Assembly: GCF_002116695.1 (NCBI RefSeq) | Contig: NZ_CP020477.1 | Span: 541,001-605,000 of the forward strand | DNA: 64,000 nucleotides | Reading direction: 5' to 3' | Source: Acidianus manzaensis | GTDB taxonomy: Archaea > Thermoproteota > Thermoprotei_A > Sulfolobales > Sulfolobaceae | Part shown: positions 52,932-64,000 of the stretch, one piece after another | Position numbering within the stretch: position 1 is the first letter of the stretch | Layout: every line of letters begins with the position of its first letter | Made by a program: the position numbers and the translations under genes | Notes under the pieces: generated by a model | Database searches by the model: none | Seen by the model: only the letters and a program-made list of their open reading frames with translations | Told to the model about the DNA's origin: nothing

Positions 52932-54759
52932 TTACAAGGATAATAAAGTTTTTAGTGAGCGTAATAATTCTGCAGTACTCCACGCTTGAGCTATACATCC
53001 TCCGCTATTATATGGGGGTATATCTTCAAATAGTTCTGGTACATATCCATTATTTGTTTTAGCTATAGCAAGCAAGGGCTCAAAATAGTTTATTAAGCTT
53101 TTTACTTCTAGCGTATCAGTACTTACTTTAATTTTAGCATCCACATAAGCTCCAACTAGCCATGGCCAAATAGGTCCGTTATGATATGCTAAATCTCTTG
53201 ATCTTCTATCACCTCTATAGTATGGTGTATATTTCTTATCATTTTTAGATAATGTGCTTAATCCATATGGCCTTAATAATTCATTTTCTACTGTATTTAG
53301 TATTTTTTTACTGTTTTCATTATCTATTATACTAAAAGGTAAAGAGATTGCGAATATCTGGTTCGGTCTTATAGAATTATCTGGTTTATAATTAAAATCT
53401 ATAAAATCGTATAATCCAGTATCAGTGAGAAATCTTTCGTTAAAGGAGTCTTTTACTTTTTTAGCTTTGTTCTTGAATTCTTCTGTATTCATTTCTAATA
53501 TGTTAGAAAAATAATCCATTATCATTAAAGAATTATACCATAGAGCGTTAACTTCTACTGCTGCACCTTCTCTTGGAGTTACTACTTCAGAATCAAATTC
53601 TGCATCCATCCATGTTCTGGGAGATCCATAATGAAAGATTAGTCCATTATCATTTTTTATTATTTTATTGCCTTTCCAATACCAATCAACTATGTTTAAT
53701 AATCTAGGAAATATTTCCTTAATAAATGGTAAATCTTTAGTATACAAATAATATTTATATATTGCATTAATTGCCCATAGTGATACATCTACTCCCATAT
53801 ATATTGGTTCTCCATTATTAAGGAAGTTGTTTGGGAGTAAGCCTTCATCTTCATATTGTAAATATTTATTTATTATATTTTTTGCGATATCATACTGTGC
53901 ATTTAACAAAAGTAAGCCTTCAAGTGAAATAAACGTGTCTCTTCCCCATTCATCGAACCAATGATATCCTGCAATTATTGACCAATCATTCTTTCCTTTT
54001 GTAACAAAGTCTAAGCTTGCTCTAGAAAGTAGATTTAAAATATCCTTTTGTAAATGTATGGTATTTGATTTCTTAAAAAAATCATAATAGGCAGTTATAC
54101 TTATTGTGTTATTCTTACTAATTATACAAAAAGGATTATAGAGATCTTCTATGCTATTTGAGCCTCTATCGTAATCCAATTTATAAAAAAAGTTATAATA
54201 CCAATATTCTGTATTTTCTAATGAGAAATCTCCTTCTATATAAAAGTTTAAAATTGGTGTATTATTATATTTAATAGATATAATATTTGGTGATACTTCT
54301 TTATACTCAAAGAATCCTTGTCTTTCTTTTAATGCTATGTGATGGCTTCTAAAAGTAATTAATGGACAAATTTTAAAATATCCTTTATCTGAATCATAAT
54401 TTACAGTAATTGAATTAGTTCCTTTATTAACTGTTAATGTTTTATATACTCTAGAATTTTCGAATGAATACTCCCATGAAACAAAGTTTTCTCCCAATAT
54501 GAATTTATTAAGATAGGAGTAGCCATTTGGATAATATACTTTAAAGTTGTATCTATTAGTAGATAAAGGTAATTCATTTCCATTATGTATAAGAAAATCC
54601 TCGAATTTAGATAAAATAAGATGTCTAGAGTGTGGAGCATTTAATGGCACAATTAAATAACCATGATATGTACGTGAATTAATCCCGCAAATTGTTGATG
54701 AGGAATATCCACCAGTTCTAGTAGGGATAATCCATTCTCTTTTCTCGCATTCTTCTGGA

Positions 54760-54767
<8 letters not shown>
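52932..54767 (-). CDS. Glycogen debranching enzyme (amylo-1,6-glucosidase, GH133)
   Basis: 611-aa archaeal-type debranching enzyme. N-terminal sugar-binding region ([29 protein letters not shown]) and a catalytic (alpha/alpha)6 barrel with [29 protein letters not shown] and [14 protein letters not shown]. Hydrolyses alpha-1,6 branches during glycogen breakdown. It overlaps GH15 by 8 bp in an operon with the nucleotidyltransferase. The order of these genes matches the glycogen cluster known from Saccharolobus (from memory). Confidence 0.93.
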
Positions 54768-56622
<1,855 letters not shown>

Positions 56623-56631
56623 AATATTCAC

Positions 56632-57882
<1,251 letters not shown>

Positions 57883-57917
57883 ATAATTTTTATTATTATG
57901 CAAACATATAAGTGCTT
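57883..57917. promoter_or_regulatory. 35-bp divergent promoter of the glycogen cluster
   Basis: Only 35 bases separate ATG 57882 (left) and ATG 57918 (right). T/A boxes TTTTTATTA (57888-57896) and CTTATATG read on the minus strand (57905-57912) lie each about 26 bases from the opposite-facing ATG, so both mRNAs begin at the AUG and the boxes interlock. Binding of transcription factors for one direction should interfere with the other, a natural switch between breakdown and synthesis (inference). Confidence 0.6.
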
Positions 57918-60944
<3,027 letters not shown>

Positions 60945-60945
<1 letters not shown>

Positions 60946-61799
60946 TGAAAGTATATAAGCAAGGAATTCAAGATAAAAAAATTATGCTTATTGATAAAGG
61001 AGACTATCAAATCTTAGTAAGCGATGATGAGTTAATCATTCATAATAATTGTATTAATGTTAATCTAAAAGAAATAAACGAAGAAGAGTTAAAATTCTTC
61101 TTTAATTTAATCAATCAAGGTTATAGATATTTTTTCCATAATAATTATGCTCTTCTATACTATCCTTCTTTTGGATATGGTAAATATTTTCTATACAAAA
61201 CTTCCTCACAAAATACTCAACTAACTAATCTCTCTCTAGATCTACTTAATGGAAAAGTATCTGAAAACGAGTTTATGGAGAAAATATCATCTATCGGAAA
61301 AATCGATGGTAAGATAATAGGTGAAATAGATGAATTCTGTTCGATTTCAAATGAGGTAGTTCTTCCTAATCCTTCTAATATACCTCAGTTATCTGACTGT
61401 ATTGATCTAGATATACAACTTCTAGATTCAAATATTAGAATTTTTTCATTATTTTTTGAAATAAAAAATATAAGTGCATTTTCTTTATTATCAAAGTATT
61501 TGACTGTACTAGAAGTTATTAAAGGTGAATACAAGGGTAGTATTTTTACACAGAATGGAAAAGGTATAATATATGATAATATAAAAGAAATTAGTATAAT
61601 AAGCGAAGGTTTTACTAAAATATGCGGAAAATTTAGATTAGATGATCCTAAATTCTGCATAATAGGAAATGGAATATCGTTTTATAGTAATGATAAGTCA
61701 GAGTTAAAAGAAGTCGAAAGATCATTAGATAATTTAAAAACTGCTATACGAAAGATTAATAGTGATGAAGATAGAAGTAACGATGATAAGAGAGAATAA
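60945..61799 (+). CDS. Unknown protein in glycogen operon, 284 aa
   Basis: Not recognised. Starts at the last base of the glgA stop. Soluble, beta-rich in the first half (KIMLIDKGDYQILVSDDELIIHNNCINVNLK) and then alpha/beta with several Cys (about five). The last 15 residues are highly charged (NSDEDRSNDDKRE) and lie where the next gene overlaps by 35 bp. Location implies a role in glycogen synthesis or its control, such as an acceptor/priming or binding protein, but no motif supports a specific claim. Confidence 0.65.
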
Positions 61800-61971
61800 G
61801 AGTATATCGTTAGATTTACCAGAAAATTATAGAGTTAGAGATTTGCTAAAAACTTTAGGATATACAATACAAGGTACAGTAGTATTGAGAAATAATATAC
61901 CAATAATTGAAGACGAAAAAATAAAAGATGGAGATAAACTAACTATAATATTAACTGCTTCTGGAGGATAA
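61765..61971 (+). CDS. ThiS/MoaD-like ubiquitin-fold protein
   Basis: 68-aa beta-grasp protein: strand KIEVTMIRENKSISLDLPENYRVRDLLKTLGY, VVLRNNIPI, and terminal DGDKLTIILTASGG. The C-terminal Gly-Gly is the site of adenylation or thiocarboxylation in ThiS/MoaD and of conjugation in archaeal SAMP proteins. GTG 61762 is in frame; ATG 61765 is adjacent. It overlaps the unknown 284-aa gene. The Gly-Gly codons GGAGGA also serve as the ribosome site for the next gene. No moaE/thiF neighbour is present. Confidence 0.82.
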   Translation: MKIEVTMIRENKSISLDLPENYRVRDLLKTLGYTIQGTVVLRNNIPIIEDEKIKDGDKLTIILTASGG

Positions 61972-61973
61972 AT

Positions 61974-62600
61974 GTGAAATTAAGTGACTTAAAAAGCTAT
62001 AATCAAGATATAAGAAGAAAGGCATGGGAAGAAATAGAAAAAATAATACAAACAAATCAGTATAACGAATTAGCTAAAAATAAGGGATTTTTAAGATCGT
62101 TATTATGGCATCACCTTCAAGGAGTTAGGGAAGATGCATGGAAGCATCTAGATGTATATAAAGCTCTTTCAATAGGAGGAATAGAAAGAGCTTTAGGTGC
62201 AAATTCTGATAAAATAAAAATTTCTGCTTGGGAAAATATAGATAATCTTATACAATACGATATAATATCAAAAGACTTTATTATATTAAATAGAAAATAT
62301 TTTTGGAGACTTTTAAGGAGCTATTATCCAACAATAAGGAAAAAAGCTTGGAAGATTTTTCCTAAACTTGTTGAAGAAGGAATTTTTATGGATAAAGATA
62401 TTGAAAGATTTATTGAATTCCTTAGATATAAAAAGCCATCAGTAAGGATTTTGGCATGGAAATGCGTTCCACAACTTTTAGAAAAAGGTTTTATAAAGAA
62501 AGAAAATATCTATTCTGAAATAAAATATTTACAAGAACTTTTAACAAGAGAAAGTAATATTAGAAAAACTGCATTAAAAGTATTAAGAGAAGTAAAATGA
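61974..62600 (+). CDS. HEAT-like helical repeat protein
   Basis: 208 aa with about six repeats of roughly 35 residues sharing an Arg/Lys-x2-Ala-Trp-like core (RRKAWEEI, REDAWKHL, KISAWENI, RKKAWKIF, RILAWKCV, RKTALKVL), typical of alpha-solenoid HEAT-type scaffolds for protein-protein contact. Start GTG at 61974: GGAGG at 61963-61967, inside the end of the ubiquitin-like gene, is a strong ribosome site. The 4-bp overlap with the flavoprotein suggests that the three work together. Confidence 0.72.
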   Translation: MKLSDLKSYNQDIRRKAWEEIEKIIQTNQYNELAKNKGFLRSLLWHHLQGVREDAWKHLDVYKALSIGGIERALGANSDKIKISAWENIDNLIQYDIISKDFIILNRKYFWRLLRSYYPTIRKKAWKIFPKLVEEGIFMDKDIERFIEFLRYKKPSVRILAWKCVPQLLEKGFIKKENIYSEIKYLQELLTRESNIRKTALKVLREVK

Positions 62601-63682
62601 AAGTTGCAATAATAGGCGGCGGCATAACAGGTTTATTTTCAGCCTATTACCTAGAAAAGGAAGATACAGAAGTAACTATTTTTGAAAAAGCTGAATTAGG
62701 AAGTTATTCCATACATGCTGCGGGTTTAATTGAACCTTATAGATTTGACAAAATAAATACAACTGAAATGATATATAAGATGTTAAAATATAAAATAAAA
62801 AATGTAACTAATATAAAAAATGTTAATAAGTATTGGTTAACAGAGTTATTAAAGAATCTAAATAAAGAGCCTCCTCAAGATGCATGGGATATTATGAGAA
62901 ATATGGCACAATTCTCACTTAACGCTTATAGAGAACTAAGTGAAGAAAAGAATGATTTTGATTATATTGCAGATGGTTTATATGAAGTATACACAGACAA
63001 AGAAAAACTAGAAAAAGGTATAGAAGAAGAAAAAAGAAATCCATTTAACCCTAAATTCGAAGTTGTAGACTTTAGTGGATTTGAAGGTGCAATATATTTT
63101 CCTGAACTCTCTAGAATTTCAACAGAGAAATTTATTGATAGAATTAAAAGAGAATTATCTGGCATTAATATAGAAAATAAAGAAATAAAAAATTTAGAAG
63201 AAATAAGAAATAAATTTGATTCAATTATTATATCCGCAGGCATATGGTCAAATGAATTTATAAGATTACCATTAACAGCTTTTAAAGGATATGGATATAG
63301 GATAAGCGGAAATTTTGATGACAATAAGGCTGTAGTATTAGTTGATTATGGCATAGCTATATCTCCATTATCAGATTATATCAAAGTTACTGGAGGATTT
63401 GATGCAGACTCTTCATTTGATTCTAGTAGAGCACAAATAATTTTAGATAGAGTATCGTCATTACTAAATATTTCGTACATATATGATATGAATATGGGAT
63501 TCAGACCTTGTTCGCCAGATGGTTTTCCAATAATAGGTAAAAAAGATGAGCAAACAATTATTTCTACTGGAGCATGCAGATTAGGCTGGAGTTATGCCCC
63601 AGCTATTGGAAAATATTCAGCTGATTTGGCTCTTGGGAAAATTCATGACTTAGGTTATCTTTCGAGATACACTAAAACTTAA
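62597..63682 (+). CDS. DAO-family FAD oxidoreductase
   Basis: 361-aa flavoprotein: FAD motif VAIIGGGITGLFSAYYLE, acidic FEK end of beta-2, substrate-domain beta sheets and C-terminal GFRPCSPDGFPIIGKKDEQTIISTGACRLGWSYAPAIGKYSADLAL. It resembles glycine oxidase/DadA-type DAO enzymes of normal length. Overlaps the HEAT-like gene by 4 bp (ATGA). Together with a ThiS-like protein this recalls bacterial thiazole synthesis (ThiO plus ThiS), but no thiG or thiF is seen and archaea normally use another route. Confidence 0.85.
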   Translation: MKVAIIGGGITGLFSAYYLEKEDTEVTIFEKAELGSYSIHAAGLIEPYRFDKINTTEMIYKMLKYKIKNVTNIKNVNKYWLTELLKNLNKEPPQDAWDIMRNMAQFSLNAYRELSEEKNDFDYIADGLYEVYTDKEKLEKGIEEEKRNPFNPKFEVVDFSGFEGAIYFPELSRISTEKFIDRIKRELSGINIENKEIKNLEEIRNKFDSIIISAGIWSNEFIRLPLTAFKGYGYRISGNFDDNKAVVLVDYGIAISPLSDYIKVTGGFDADSSFDSSRAQIILDRVSSLLNISYIYDMNMGFRPCSPDGFPIIGKKDEQTIISTGACRLGWSYAPAIGKYSADLALGKIHDLGYLSRYTKT

Positions 63683-63744
63683 AATATATCTACAGTCCGT
63701 TATTAGTAGAACATATTTAAACTTGAGATCAATAATAGTATTTA

Positions 63745-64000
<256 letters not shown>

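Overview
The window reads as a piece of a Sulfolobales (thermoacidophilic crenarchaeal) chromosome. It is strongly A+T rich and densely packed. Promoters look archaeal: T/A-rich boxes sit about 26 bases before many start codons, so many first genes appear leaderless, while downstream operon genes carry GGTGA-type ribosome sites. The gene set also fits: HerA-Mre11-Rad50-NurA, Nob1, Nep1, RNase P component 4, D-aminoacyl-tRNA deacylase type 2, archaeal-type PEP carboxylase, a CobT of the archaeal kind, an acryloyl-CoA reductase resembling that of the 3-hydroxypropionate/4-hydroxybutyrate carbon-fixation cycle, and a Sulfolobus-like glycogen cluster. Genus is not decidable from sequence alone; low G+C suggests Acidianus or Sulfurisphaera (inference).

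Layout. 1-6.7 kb: a 3' gene end, a G-rich possible ncRNA, an amidase, PEP carboxylase/Bcp on a shared divergent promoter, NAD(P)HX repair, a C/D box guide RNA, and a ferritin-like protein built of three nearly identical 165-bp repeats. 6.8-13 kb: the HerA/Mre11/Rad50/NurA end-resection operon. 13-24 kb: cation efflux, CBS proteins, a Fur-type regulator, nucleoside hydrolase, a second Rad50-like (SMC-related) ATPase, a metallophosphoesterase, a second structured intergenic element, and D-aminoacyl-tRNA deacylase beside a flavoprotein. 24-36 kb: thioredoxin, nucleotide house-cleaning, two related winged-helix-like proteins, a second cation transporter, RNA-maturation genes (Nep1, Rnp4, CRM protein, Trm5-like, Nob1), NAD kinase and an FNR-type flavoprotein. 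36-44.5 kb: quinolinate synthase, CobT, HAD phosphatases, endonuclease IV, acryloyl-CoA reductase and two unknown genes.

44.5-46.1 kb is the only gene-poor stretch. It holds an intron-containing tRNA-Glu(UUC) flanked by decayed reading frames. 46.1-52.9 kb: a DsrE-like protein, a three-gene membrane/surface operon with pilin-like N-termini, a CBS protein, an alcohol dehydrogenase, a 3-hydroxyacyl-CoA dehydrogenase and a PaaK-like CoA ligase. 52.9-61.8 kb: a divergent glycogen module (debranching enzyme, glucoamylase and sugar nucleotidyltransferase leftward; GH57 and glycogen synthase rightward from one 35-bp promoter region). It runs on into an unknown protein, a ThiS/MoaD-like ubiquitin fold protein, a HEAT-like repeat protein and a DAO-type flavoprotein, all overlapping or nearly so. 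The window ends inside an unrecognised gene.

No CRISPR array, intact insertion sequence, rRNA or integrated virus was seen. The most worthwhile non-routine items are the C/D guide RNA, the homogenised tandem-repeat ferritin-like gene, the D-arm tRNA intron beside pseudogenes, the 122-bp out-of-frame overlap of a transporter tail with a DNA-binding-like N-terminus, and the ubiquitin-like/HEAT/flavoprotein tail of the glycogen operon.
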